Of a stretch of DNA of 64,000 nucleotides, positions 16,669 through 25,451 are shown in pieces (the stretch's first letter is position 1; each line of letters opens with the position of its first letter). Source of the stretch: Ascidiaceihabitans sp023955215 (GTDB lineage: Bacteria; Pseudomonadota; Alphaproteobacteria; Rhodobacterales; Rhodobacteraceae); assembly GCA_943788345.1 (NCBI GenBank), contig CALSPX010000009.1:62001-126000 (forward strand). Reading direction: 5' to 3'. Both the position numbers and the translations under genes were made by a program. The notes beneath the pieces are model-generated. The model was given only the letters and a program-made list of their open reading frames with translations. It was not told the DNA's origin and searched no databases.

Positions 16669-18318
16669 ATGGCTCAAATTGAACGCGAAACAATGGAATA
16701 TGACGTTGTCATCGTTGGTGCGGGACCCGCTGGTCTATCGGCTGCCATTCGCTTGAAGCAGCTTGATGCAGATTGCAACGTTGTGGTCCTTGAAAAAGGG
16801 TCCGAAGTTGGGGCGCATATCCTATCGGGTGCTGTACTAGATCCATGTGGACTGGATGCGTTGATCCCAGACTGGAAAGCCAAAGGCGCGCCTTTGAATA
16901 CGGCCGTGAAAGAAGACAACTTTTACATGCTTGGCGAAGCCGGCCAGTTGCGCATCCCAAATGCGCCGATGCCACCTTTGATGAATAACCACCATAATTA
17001 TATCGTATCTATGGGCAATGTTTGCCGTTGGATGGCAGAGCAGGCCGAAGAGCTGGGTGTTGAAATTTTCCCTGGTATGGCGTGTTCCGAGTTGGTTTAC
17101 GGTGACAACGGTGAAGTTAAGGGCGTCGTCGCTGGTGTTTTCGGTCTAGAAGCTGACGGATCTATCGGTGAAAACACCGAAGTCGGCATGGAATTGCACG
17201 GCAAATACGTCTTCCTGTCTGAGGGTGTGCGCGGGTCATTGTCCAAAGAAGTCATTGCCAAATACAACTTGTCTGACGGACATGAGCCACAAAAGTTTGG
17301 CCTTGGCATGAAAGAAATCTGGGAGATTGATCCAGCCAAGCACAAAGAGGGCACAGTCACCCACACGATGGGTTGGCCGCTAAACTCTAACGCGGGTGGT
17401 GGTTCGTTCGTTTATCACCTTGAGAACAACCAAGTGTACGTCGGTTTTGTTGTCCACCTGAACTACAAAAACCCGCACATGTTCCCATACATGGAGTTCC
17501 AGCGTTTCAAACATCATCCTATGATGAAGGACCTTTTGGAAGGCGGCAAACGCGTCGCTTACGGTGCGCGCGCGATTTCTGAAGGTGGATATCAATCCAT
17601 GCCTAAGATGGTTGCGCCAGGCGTTGCTTTGCTTGGTTGTTCTGTGGGTATGGTCAACGTGCCGCGCATCAAGGGCAATCACAATGCGATGTTGTCAGGC
17701 AAAGCCGCTGCTGAGGCAGCAATGGCTGCAATCAAAGCAGATCGTTCTGGTGATGAATTGACAGCGTACGAGGCTGAAGTTCGTGAGGGTGCGATTGGCA
17801 AAGACCTTAAAAAAGTGCGTAACGTAAAGCCGCTTTGGTCAAAATTTGGTTTGGTGACGTCGTTGGTCGTTGGTGGCTTTGATATGTGGTGCAACACATT
17901 GGGCTTCTCGCTTCTGGGTACGCTCAAACACGGTAAAAACGATGCTGACAGCACTGAAGAAGCCAGTAAGCACAAGCCTATCGATTATCCAAAGCCGGAC
18001 GGCAAATTGTCGTTTGATCGCCTCACAAACGTTGCATACTCATTCACCAACCATGAAGAGTCCCAACCTGCTCACTTGCATTTGATGGATCCAAGTGTTC
18101 CGGTCGGTGTGAACCTTGAAAAATACGCGGGGCCATCGGCCCGTTATTGCCCTGCGGGTGTGTATGAATTTGTTGAGGAAGCTGGCAAAGACACCAAGTT
18201 TGTGATCAATTTCCAAAACTGTGTGCACTGTAAAACATGCGATATCAAAGACCCAAGCCAGAACATCAACTGGACGACCCCGCAGGGTGGTGATGGGCCC
18301 AACTATCCTAACATGTAA
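16669..18318 (+). CDS. Electron transfer flavoprotein-ubiquinone oxidoreductase
   Basis: This membrane-associated enzyme passes electrons from ETF, reduced by acyl-CoA and other dehydrogenases, to ubiquinone. The 549-residue protein has an N-terminal FAD-binding VIVGAGPAGLSAAIRL, the ubiquinone-binding region around YGARAISEGGYQSMPK, and the C-terminal 4Fe-4S ligands in RYCPAG and NCVHCKTCDIKDP. It is full length. It would accept electrons from the acyl-CoA dehydrogenase at 4.5-6.2 kb through ETF. A strong terminator follows. Confidence 0.96.
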   Translation: MAQIERETMEYDVVIVGAGPAGLSAAIRLKQLDADCNVVVLEKGSEVGAHILSGAVLDPCGLDALIPDWKAKGAPLNTAVKEDNFYMLGEAGQLRIPNAPMPPLMNNHHNYIVSMGNVCRWMAEQAEELGVEIFPGMACSELVYGDNGEVKGVVAGVFGLEADGSIGENTEVGMELHGKYVFLSEGVRGSLSKEVIAKYNLSDGHEPQKFGLGMKEIWEIDPAKHKEGTVTHTMGWPLNSNAGGGSFVYHLENNQVYVGFVVHLNYKNPHMFPYMEFQRFKHHPMMKDLLEGGKRVAYGARAISEGGYQSMPKMVAPGVALLGCSVGMVNVPRIKGNHNAMLSGKAAAEAAMAAIKADRSGDELTAYEAEVREGAIGKDLKKVRNVKPLWSKFGLVTSLVVGGFDMWCNTLGFSLLGTLKHGKNDADSTEEASKHKPIDYPKPDGKLSFDRLTNVAYSFTNHEESQPAHLHLMDPSVPVGVNLEKYAGPSARYCPAGVYEFVEEAGKDTKFVINFQNCVHCKTCDIKDPSQNINWTTPQGGDGPNYPNM

Positions 18319-18340
18319 GCGGGTAAAAAACTGACGAAAC

Positions 18341-18369
18341 AAAAAGGCGGACGAAGGTCCGCCTTTTTG
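18341..18369 (+). terminator. Rho-independent terminator after ETF-QO
   Basis: Stem AAGGCGGAC / GTCCGCCTT with a GAAG loop, followed by a T-run, 25 bases after the ETF-QO stop. Confidence 0.9.
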
Positions 18370-18480
18370 CACTTTAGATCACGCATCTGTGCGCCGAATG
18401 TGGCCTGTAAAGGTCCCCAGCCATTGCACCTTTTTGCTGACGTGCTAGCTTTGGACTTAACCAAAACATGAGGCGATGCT

Positions 18481-20196
18481 GTGATCCGATTTTTGATGTC
18501 TACTGCTGTGGCAATGACTTTTTCCGTCAGCGTCGGCGCGCCTCAAGCGTTTGCGCAAAGCGTATCTGGGGCGTATTTGGCCGGGCGTCAGGCAACGTCG
18601 CAGAACGATTTCAGCAACGCCTCGACCTATTTTGTTAAAGCGCTTGCGCGCGACCGCACCAATCCAGAGCTGATGGAGGGTGCCGTTTCGTCGCTTTTGG
18701 CGCTGGGTGAAATTCAAAAAGCGGTTCCAATTGCAAAGGCAATCGAACAACTGGAATTGCGCAGCCAAACTGCAAGCATGGTTCTGATCGCTGATTTGGT
18801 GATGAACCAGGACTTTGACGGTGTGATTGCGCGCGCAGGCGACAATGGCGGAATTGGGCCTTTGGTCGACACGTTGGTATCTGCGTGGGCCAAATTGGGA
18901 CAAGGCAAAGCAGCTGCTGCCTTTGAAGAATTTGATGTTGTTGCCGAACAGCCAGGGATGTCTGGCTTTGCGACATATCACAAAGCGATGGCTTTCGCTG
19001 TGGTTGGTGATTTTGAAGGGGCCAATAACCTTTTCTCAAGCAGCAATGCTGATGGTGCATCTGCAACGCGTCGTGGTGCCATGGCGCGTGCCGAAGTGTT
19101 GTCACAGCTTGATCGCAACGCAGATGCGGTGCAATCGCTGCGCCTAGCGTTCGGGGATGCAACTGACCCAGAGCTGGATGCACTGCTGGAAGCGCTCGAA
19201 GCGGGTACGATGGTTCCATTCACGCATGCAACATCAGCAAGCGACGGTATTGCCGAAGTGTTTTATTCCCTTGCGGGGGCTCTACGCGGCGAAGCGGATG
19301 CTGACTACACCTTACTGTATGCACGCTTGGCCTATTCATTGCGCCCTGACCACATCGATGCATTGCTATTAAGCGCCGAATTGCTGGAAGAGCTTGGTCA
19401 ATTTGATCTGGCAATCGATGCCTATAAAAAAGTTCCAAGAACTGACACCGCATCACATGCCGCTGAATTAGGACGCGCCGCCGCCTTGCGCAGTTCTGGT
19501 AAACCTGACGCCGCGATCGAAGTTTTGGCGCAACTTGCACGCCGTTTTCCGGATATGGCCATTGTTCATTCTACACTTGGGGATGCGTTGCGTAACCAAG
19601 ACGAGTTTGTGGATGCTGTGGCATCCTATGATAGAGCGCTTGAACTGGTCCCTGAGGGGTCACGGGGGCGTTGGTTCATCCACTATGCACGCGCAATTGC
19701 GCATGAGCGTTTGGACAACTGGGAACAGGCCGAAGCCGATTTCCGGGCAGCATTGGATTTGAACCCTGATCATCCTCAGGTTCTAAACTATCTCGGGTAT
19801 TCGATGGTCGAGAAACAGATTAATTTGGCTGAAGCGCTAGATATGATTGAACGCGCCGTGGCAGCGCGTCCCGACAGCGGTTTTATTGTGGATTCGCTTG
19901 GATGGGTTTTATACCGCTTGGGTCGTTACGATGAAGCCGTCGCGCACATGGAACGGGCTGTTGAGTTGATGGCAGTTGATCCTGTTGTGAACGATCACCT
20001 GGGCGATGTGTATTGGGCTGTTGGCCGTAAACGCGAAGCTGAGTTTCAATGGAGCCGCGCCTTGTCCTTTGTGGACCCAACTGAAGTTGATGGCGAAGCC
20101 GATCCAGATCGTATGCGCCGTAAATTAGAAATCGGGTTGGATGCCGTATTGCTTGAAGAAGGTGCAGAACCGCTGAAAGTTGCAAACGATGATTGA
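18481..20196 (+). CDS. Tetratricopeptide repeat protein, exported
   Basis: This 571-residue protein has a signal peptide (to about AQAFAQ, residue 25) and TPR-type helical repeats throughout; clear units include AELGRAAALRSSGKPDAAIEVL, DALRNQDEFVDAVASYDRAL and LGWVLYRLGRYDEAVAHMERAV. It probably acts as a periplasmic or outer-membrane-associated scaffold. GTG at 18481 is preceded by GAGG with seven bases spacing. Its last eight bases overlap the ispE start. Confidence 0.85.
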   Translation: MIRFLMSTAVAMTFSVSVGAPQAFAQSVSGAYLAGRQATSQNDFSNASTYFVKALARDRTNPELMEGAVSSLLALGEIQKAVPIAKAIEQLELRSQTASMVLIADLVMNQDFDGVIARAGDNGGIGPLVDTLVSAWAKLGQGKAAAAFEEFDVVAEQPGMSGFATYHKAMAFAVVGDFEGANNLFSSSNADGASATRRGAMARAEVLSQLDRNADAVQSLRLAFGDATDPELDALLEALEAGTMVPFTHATSASDGIAEVFYSLAGALRGEADADYTLLYARLAYSLRPDHIDALLLSAELLEELGQFDLAIDAYKKVPRTDTASHAAELGRAAALRSSGKPDAAIEVLAQLARRFPDMAIVHSTLGDALRNQDEFVDAVASYDRALELVPEGSRGRWFIHYARAIAHERLDNWEQAEADFRAALDLNPDHPQVLNYLGYSMVEKQINLAEALDMIERAVAARPDSGFIVDSLGWVLYRLGRYDEAVAHMERAVELMAVDPVVNDHLGDVYWAVGRKREAEFQWSRALSFVDPTEVDGEADPDRMRRKLEIGLDAVLLEEGAEPLKVANDD

Positions 20197-21005
20197 AGCC
20201 TTCGCACCCGCGAAGATTAATCTTACGCTGCACGTGACCGGCCAGCGCAGTGACGGGTACCATCTGTTGGACTCACTTGTGGTTTTCGCGGATGTCGGGG
20301 ACAGACTGACCATTTCACAGGCTAGCGAAACGTCACTCGAGGTCAGTGGACCTTATGCTGCGGGTGTCCCAACTGATGAAAGCAATCTCGTTTGGAAGGC
20401 GGCCTCAGCCTGTGGTCTAACGGCTGATATTGCTTTGGAGAAAAACCTACCCAATGCCGCCGGCATCGGCGGGGGATCAGTCAGATGCTGCGGCGGTGTT
20501 GCGCGGTGCAAGAGAGCTTGGCTATCGGGTCGATCTGGACGCTGCTTCGTTGGGTGCAGATGTACCAGTCTGTCTGTCTAATGCGCCTCAGCGGATGCAA
20601 GGGATCGGAGAGGTTCTCGCGGATGTCATTGGCTTGCCTGAGATGTGGATGGTCTTAGTGAACCCACGCGTCGATGTTCCAACCCCAATGGTTTTCTCAG
20701 CGCTTGAAACAAAATCAAACTCAGCAATGGAAGATGTTATTCCTAGCTGGGCGGACTTTGATGCATTTTGTCAGTGGCTGGTCAGTCAGCGCAACGATCT
20801 TCAATCTCCTGCAATTGCGCTCCGGCCCATTATTGGTGATGCGCTCGCTGCATTGTCTGATGGTGCAGCCTCGGGCATGTCGGGTTCGGGAGCGACGTGT
20901 TTCGGGCTGTATTCATCAGCGAAAGATGCAGCAAAGGCTGCACAACGTATTCAACGGGCCCATCCCGAGTGGTGGGTCACTGACGCTAAAGTTTTAGAAA
21001 CCTAG
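20189..21005 (+). pseudogene. ispE: 4-diphosphocytidyl-2-C-methyl-D-erythritol kinase IspE, frameshifted
   Basis: IspE phosphorylates CDP-methylerythritol in the MEP pathway to isoprenoids. The N-terminal part reads EAFAPAKINLTLHVTGQRSDGYH and reaches the ATP-binding loop NAAGIGGGS; the rest (SDAAAVLRGARELGYRVD through GMSGSGATCFGLY) is in the next frame. Deleting the G at 20480 restores GIGGGSSDAA exactly. No other isopentenyl pathway is visible and this step should be essential, so a sequencing error is more likely than a true null. Start ATG at 20189 overlaps the TPR gene by eight bases. The stop interlocks with the polyprenyl synthase stop. Confidence 0.9.
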
Positions 21006-22004
21006 TTGATGCGTTCTACAACGTAGTCGGCCAAATCAATCAGCATCTGTTTGACTGGGTGGTCAGGCAATGACGCGATTGCAGCCGTACTTTTCGCAGC
21101 CCATTCAATTGCCTCATCACGCGTGTCGGTCAACGCGCCATGTTTGTTCAACAATGAAAGTGCAGTTTCGAGGTCGCCCTGTTCTTGCTGGCCTCTCTCG
21201 ATTGTCCGCTTCCAAAAGGCATGTTCTTCAGGATCAGCTTTTGAGATTGCCTTGATCACAGGCAGCGTAAGTTTGCGCTCACGGAAATCGTCGCCGATAT
21301 TTTTGCCAGTTGCGGCAGGACTGTCCTTGATAATCTAGGAGGTCGTCAACGATTTGGAAGGCGATGCCCAAAGCGTCGCCATAGTCGAACAGTGCTTTTA
21401 CCAATTTTTCATCAGCGCCAGCAATCACGCCACCAACTTCGGTAGCCGCTGAAAACAAGGCTGCCGTTTTTCCACGCACGATTTGTAAGTAAGTGGCTTC
21501 TGTTGTTGCGATGTCGCGGGCCGCTGTGAGTTGTAGCACCTCGCCTTCAGCAATCGTCGCTGAAGCGTTGGCGAGGATGTCTAGGACACGCATTGACCCC
21601 GTTTCGACCATCAATTGGAACGAGCGTGAAAATAGGTAGTCACCAACCAAAACTGAGGACTGATTGTCCCACAAAAGGTTTGCAGTTGGACGACCACGAC
21701 GCTGTGCGCTTTCATCGACCACATCGTCATGCAGCAAGGTTGCTGTGTGAATGAATTCTACGGTAGCGGCCAAGTGGATGTGGAATGGACCCTCATACCC
21801 ACACATCCGTGCGGCTGCCAATGTCAACATTGGGCGTAAACGTTTGCCGCCTGCCTCAACCAAATGCGCAGTAACTTCTGGAATCCGTGGGGCGTGTTCT
21901 GATGCCATGCGGGCGCGTATCAAAACATTAACATCGACCAAATCATCAGCCAAGTAGGCTGCCATCTGGTCGTGTGGTTTTTGCTGTGCGTTCGAGTCGG
22001 TCAT
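21002..22004 (-). pseudogene. ispB: Long-chain polyprenyl diphosphate synthase (IspB type), frameshifted
   Basis: The enzyme builds the polyprenyl side chain of ubiquinone. The N-terminal 230 residues have GGKRLRPML, the first aspartate motif LLHDDVVDE and the second AFQIVDDLLDY. Then the frame breaks at about 21325-21330; the next frame continues as SPAATGKNIGDDFRERKLTL and runs to the end VVERIN. A loss of two G in a short G-run (YQ-GG-GD), or one inserted base, explains it. ATG at 22004 is preceded by GGGGA; an upstream ATG at 22043 is less likely. Ubiquinone synthesis should be essential, so I suspect an assembly error. Confidence 0.9.
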
Positions 22005-22061
22005 CTGATTTCCCCGCGCAGCCCCTCGACTGTGAGGCTGCATGTCATTACATAGTTATAC

Positions 22062-22277
22062 ATGAAGGAATTATTACGCAGCACCGATCCAACGATTATT
22101 GCCTTTGCCACGGCCCTTCTGTCTGGTGAGGATATAGATTGCTTTCAAATGGACGTAAATATGAGCGTGTTGGAAGGTGGCATTGGAATATTCCCGCGTC
22201 GATTGATGGTTCGTCCTGACGATCATGATATGGCTGTCAAAGTTATGTCCGACAACGATATCCCCCTCGGCGTATGA
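22062..22277 (+). CDS. DUF2007 family protein
   Basis: This is a 71-residue protein of the DUF2007 type (putative signal-transducing protein), with MKELLRSTDPTIIAFATALLSGEDI at the start and FPRRLMVRPDDHDMAVKVM. Function is unknown. It is divergent from the polyprenyl synthase gene with 57 bases between starts, and its TGA overlaps the next ATG (ATGA at 22274-22277). Confidence 0.85.
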   Translation: MKELLRSTDPTIIAFATALLSGEDIDCFQMDVNMSVLEGGIGIFPRRLMVRPDDHDMAVKVMSDNDIPLGV

Positions 22278-23011
22278 CTAGTTTTGATGACCTGACGCAT
22301 GATGCCTTTTTAGGTGGTAAGCTTCAGTTATTACAGCCAAAAGATGGATACAGAGCTGGTGTTGATCCTGTGTTTCTAGCGGCGACAGTGAATGCCAAGG
22401 AAGGTGAGACCGTTCTTGATTTAGGATGTGGTGTCGGTGCTGCGGCATTATGTCTTGGGACTAGAATTCCAAGCTTAAAATTGACTGGAGTTGAGCGTCA
22501 ACCGGAATACGCTGTACTGGCACGAAAAAATGGCCTTGAAACGGTCTGTGCTGACTTGGAAAACCTTCCGGATGAAATTCGTCAACAGCAGTTTCACCAC
22601 GTACTTGCCAACCCACCCTATTATGACCGCACTGCCAGTGTGGCGGCACGCAACACTGGGAGGGAAGGAGCGTTGGGTGAGGACACTCCATTGTCAGCTT
22701 GGATGAAGGCCGCGGCGAAAAGATTGAAGCCAAGGGGTCACGTTCACGTAATTCACCGCGCTGAGCGACTGGTCGATCTTTTGTCAGCCCTTCCAAAAGT
22801 ATTGGGGAGCGTACAGGTTCTCCCACTTGCGCCACGGGTTGGGCGCAAGGCAGAGTTAGTAATTTTACGGGCAAAAAAAGACGGACGTGCCGCATTTGAA
22901 TTACTTTCGCCGTGCATTCTGCATCTCGGTGATCGCCATGAGCGTGATGGCGATAGCTACTTGCCTGAAATCAAATCGGTTTTGCGAGATGGCGCAGCGT
23001 TGAAATTTTAA
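22274..23011 (+). CDS. TrmN6/YfiC-like class I methyltransferase
   Basis: This 245-residue SAM-dependent methyltransferase has motif I (VLDLGCGVGAAALCLG, about residues 39-54) and the adenine N6-type motif NPPYYDR near residue 112, which points to the tRNA1(Val) A37 N6 family; the exact substrate is inference. It is coupled to the DUF2007 gene. Confidence 0.85.
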   Translation: MTSFDDLTHDAFLGGKLQLLQPKDGYRAGVDPVFLAATVNAKEGETVLDLGCGVGAAALCLGTRIPSLKLTGVERQPEYAVLARKNGLETVCADLENLPDEIRQQQFHHVLANPPYYDRTASVAARNTGREGALGEDTPLSAWMKAAAKRLKPRGHVHVIHRAERLVDLLSALPKVLGSVQVLPLAPRVGRKAELVILRAKKDGRAAFELLSPCILHLGDRHERDGDSYLPEIKSVLRDGAALKF

Positions 23012-23114
23012 CCGGCTGTTAAGCGCCATTATGCTCATACTGTTTCCGCGGCGTGACAGCATGAATTTTTCATGGTTCAATAAACTCACGCACTTTATCA
23101 GCAAGGAGGATTGA

Positions 23115-23279
23115 ATGAGCTTAAACTCGCATCTGGAAGAACTGAAAAGAAAGCACACCACTCTTAGTCACGCGGTTGAACTGGCGCAGCGCGCGCCTGC
23201 AAGCGATGACATCGAAGTGGCTAGTATGAAGAAGCAAAAGCTTCGACTGAAAGAGCAAATTTCGCGATTATCAAACTAA
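23115..23279 (+). CDS. YdcH family (DUF465) small protein
   Basis: This is a 54-residue, highly charged, helical protein: MSLNSHLEELKRKHTTL at the start and KKQKLRLKEQISRL at the end, the SlyX/YdcH-like pattern. A perfect Shine-Dalgarno AAGGAGG sits five bases upstream of the ATG. Function of the family is unknown. Confidence 0.85.
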   Translation: MSLNSHLEELKRKHTTLSHAVELAQRAPASDDIEVASMKKQKLRLKEQISRLSN

Positions 23280-23320
23280 CCTATGTATGGCGCAGTTGTA
23301 TAAGTGACTGCGCCATCTCT

Positions 23321-24265
23321 TTAATTGCGATTTCCAGCGGGGATGATTTTTAGGCCTGCAGTTATATCAGCAGTTTTTCTTATCTCGGCGATCATCCATT
23401 CACGGAATGCTTTGATCTTTGGTTGATTCTCGCCCCCTTTAATACACAGGAACCTGAATCGTGCTCCGGTGCCTAGTGCGGTCTTGAAGGGCATAATCAA
23501 TCGACCTTCGGCGATTTCTTTCACAACAAATGCACGTCTGCCTAGCACAACGCCGGCGCCTGCAAGTGCAGCATCAACGGCGTGATCGCCTTGTGAAAAT
23601 TGCACGCCATGAATTTCGCCACCATTGACGTTCATCGCGGCAAACCATTCTGTCCAGCCAGCAGGTGGGTCTAAGAAATCAACACTATGGTCAATAATCA
23701 GGGGTGCCTTTGTCAGGCTTTCAGGAGTGGGAAACTGTTTCGCCAGTTTTGGTGTCATGACTGGAGCCACCCATTCCTCGGCCAATGGCATGGAAAACAG
23801 ACCATTGTCGGGGCCGTATCCAAATCGAACAGCCACGTCGATGCCGTCACGACTAAAATCCATCATGCGAAGGGATGCCGAAAACCGCAGCTCAATTTCG
23901 GGGTGTGCCTGCGCAAATTTGTACAATCTTGGAGCAAGCCATTTGGCCGTGAATGCAGGGCCTGCTGTTACGTTAAGCGTTTCGTTGTCTTGCAGACGTT
24001 CTGTCGATCGCCAGGCTGCTGCCAAAGTTTGGAACCCGTCTTTGACGCCGGGTGCCAAGACTTTGCCTGCTTCGGTCAATTCAACGGCACGATTGAGTCG
24101 ACGGAAAAGAGGGCTGCCCAAGTGTTCCTCTAATGCTTTGATTTGATAGCTGAGCGCGGCAGGTGTGACGTGCAATTCATCCGCAGCCTTGGCAAAGGAC
24201 ATGTGGCGCGCGGCGGCATCGAATGCGCGGAGTGCTGTGAGTGGAGGGAGTCGTTCTACCATCAT
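23321..24265 (-). CDS. LysR family transcriptional regulator (GcvA-like)
   Basis: This is a 314-residue LysR-type regulator: an N-terminal helix-turn-helix (LPPLTALRAFDAAARHMSFAKAADELHVTPAALSYQIKALE in two parts around residues 5-45) of the GcvA subgroup, then the substrate-binding domain. A dyad TTCAGTT-N11-AACTGAA abuts its start codon, so autoregulation is likely. There is no good Shine-Dalgarno before either candidate ATG (24265 or 24262). The effector and targets are unknown; the divergent neighbour is a 41-residue protein. Confidence 0.9.
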   Translation of the reverse strand: MMVERLPPLTALRAFDAAARHMSFAKAADELHVTPAALSYQIKALEEHLGSPLFRRLNRAVELTEAGKVLAPGVKDGFQTLAAAWRSTERLQDNETLNVTAGPAFTAKWLAPRLYKFAQAHPEIELRFSASLRMMDFSRDGIDVAVRFGYGPDNGLFSMPLAEEWVAPVMTPKLAKQFPTPESLTKAPLIIDHSVDFLDPPAGWTEWFAAMNVNGGEIHGVQFSQGDHAVDAALAGAGVVLGRRAFVVKEIAEGRLIMPFKTALGTGARFRFLCIKGGENQPKIKAFREWMIAEIRKTADITAGLKIIPAGNRN

Positions 24266-24289
24266 TCAGTTTAATACAGCTTAACTGAA
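24265..24289. promoter_or_regulatory. LysR-type operator candidate
   Basis: A perfect dyad TTCAGTT (24265-24271) and AACTGAA (24283-24289) separated by 11 bases matches the T-N11-A form bound by LysR regulators. It lies at the regulator's own start codon, in the divergent interval. Confidence 0.6.
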
Positions 24290-24368
24290 GAGATGAAAAG
24301 TCTCGTTTGTCAGCATGTTTTTTAGCGAGCATAGTGATGTCAGATCAGAAACACTGATGCAAAGGATT

Positions 24369-24494
24369 ATGGAAATGTTTGAAGTATCTTCACACGCTGA
24401 TGTTCAACAAGGAATCAAAGCGGCACATGCAAGCCGCGCGCTGGCTGTAGAGGCCGCATGGAATTGGTTGTTTGGCAAGAAATCTTCCCGCTGA
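24369..24494 (+). CDS. Small conserved-looking protein of 41 residues
   Basis: The frame starts ATG at 24369 (a second ATG at 24375) and encodes a 41-residue helical peptide that ends WNWLFGKKSSR after a stretch of HASRALAVEAA. AAAGGA precedes the start. A strong terminator follows 30 bases later, which supports transcription. It resembles the short helical proteins common in Rhodobacteraceae; no function is known. Confidence 0.6.
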   Translation: MEMFEVSSHADVQQGIKAAHASRALAVEAAWNWLFGKKSSR

Positions 24495-24523
24495 AGGATC
24501 GCTACCTTCTTACGGGATAAGAA

Positions 24524-24560
24524 AAGGCCGATCTGTGAAAACGGATCGGCCTTATTCTAT
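24524..24560. terminator. Bidirectional terminator between the small protein and phbB
   Basis: A perfect 10-bp stem AAGGCCGATC / GATCGGCCTT with a 10-base loop. T-rich runs follow on both strands, so it can stop the rightward small-protein transcript and the leftward phbB transcript. Confidence 0.85.
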
Positions 24561-24572
24561 TTAAAATGCCGG

Positions 24573-25295
24573 TTAGACGAAGAACTGGCCGCCGTTGGCT
24601 GTAATAGTAGAGCCATTGATAAAACTGGCATCGTCGGATGCAAGAAATGCAACGCATCGCGCAATCTCTTCGGGTTCGCCCAATCGTCCAGTTGGAATTT
24701 GTGCGACGATACTATCACGCACTTTCTCTGGCACGGCCTTCACCATATCAGTTGCGATGTAACCGGGGCAAATCGCATTTGCCGTGATGCCCGCGCGTGC
24801 GCCCTCTTGGGCAAGTGACTTCACAATTCCCAAATCACCAGCTTTAGTCGCTGCGTAATTTACTTGTGCAAACTGACCTTTTTGACCGTTGATCGAGCTA
24901 ATAACGATTACACGGCCGAATTTACGTTCACGCATCCCATTCCACAGCGGATGAACGGTGTTGAAAACGCCATTTAGGTTCGTGTCGACAACCTCATGCC
25001 ATTGTTGGGGTGTCATTTTGTGAAATGGTGCATCGCGGGTGATGCCTGCGTTTGCGACGACGACATCAATTGGGCCTAGGTCGGCTTCGACCTGTGCAGA
25101 ACCGGCGGCGCTTTCATTATAGTCTGCCACATTCCACTTATAGCTTTTGATGCCTGTTTCTTCAGTGAACTTGGCGGCAGCGTCATCGTTGCCAGCGTAT
25201 GTGGCGGCTACAGTGTAGCCAGCATCTTTTAGAGCAATTGAAATCGCAGCGCCGATTCCTCGGGAGCCGCCTGTAACTAGGGCAACACGTGACAT
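24573..25295 (-). CDS. phbB: Acetoacetyl-CoA reductase PhbB
   Basis: This NADPH-dependent short-chain dehydrogenase makes (R)-3-hydroxybutyryl-CoA for poly-3-hydroxybutyrate. The 240-residue protein has the cofactor motif TGGSRGIG, NAGITRD, and the catalytic Ser-Tyr-Lys in VISSINGQKGQFAQVNYAATKAG. GGAG seven bases before ATG 25295 decides the start over an upstream in-frame ATG. It lies downstream of phbA on the same strand but a terminator separates them. Confidence 0.94.
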   Translation of the reverse strand: MSRVALVTGGSRGIGAAISIALKDAGYTVAATYAGNDDAAAKFTEETGIKSYKWNVADYNESAAGSAQVEADLGPIDVVVANAGITRDAPFHKMTPQQWHEVVDTNLNGVFNTVHPLWNGMRERKFGRVIVISSINGQKGQFAQVNYAATKAGDLGIVKSLAQEGARAGITANAICPGYIATDMVKAVPEKVRDSIVAQIPTGRLGEPEEIARCVAFLASDDASFINGSTITANGGQFFV

Positions 25296-25407
25296 TTTAA
25301 ATCTCCTAAATCCTTCTCGCAATCTAATTACAAAATAAAATAATAATTAGCAATATAATTACGCGGTGAAATTTTTTGATTTATTATGATATTATTTAAA
25401 AACAAAA

Positions 25408-25430
25408 AAGGCGGGACACTGGCCCGCCTT
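25408..25430 (-). terminator. Rho-independent terminator of phbA
   Basis: Stem AAGGCGGG / CCCGCCTT; on the minus strand it is followed by TTTTTT. It lies between phbA and phbB, so phbB probably has its own promoter in the AT-rich stretch 25320-25410. Confidence 0.85.
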
Positions 25431-25451
25431 TCCTGTTGAATTTCAAAGTGC

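Noticed and set aside
20480..20480. Programmed frameshift in ispE
   Set aside because: There is no slippery heptamer with a following structure, and the break falls inside the ATP-binding loop; a plain indel is simpler.
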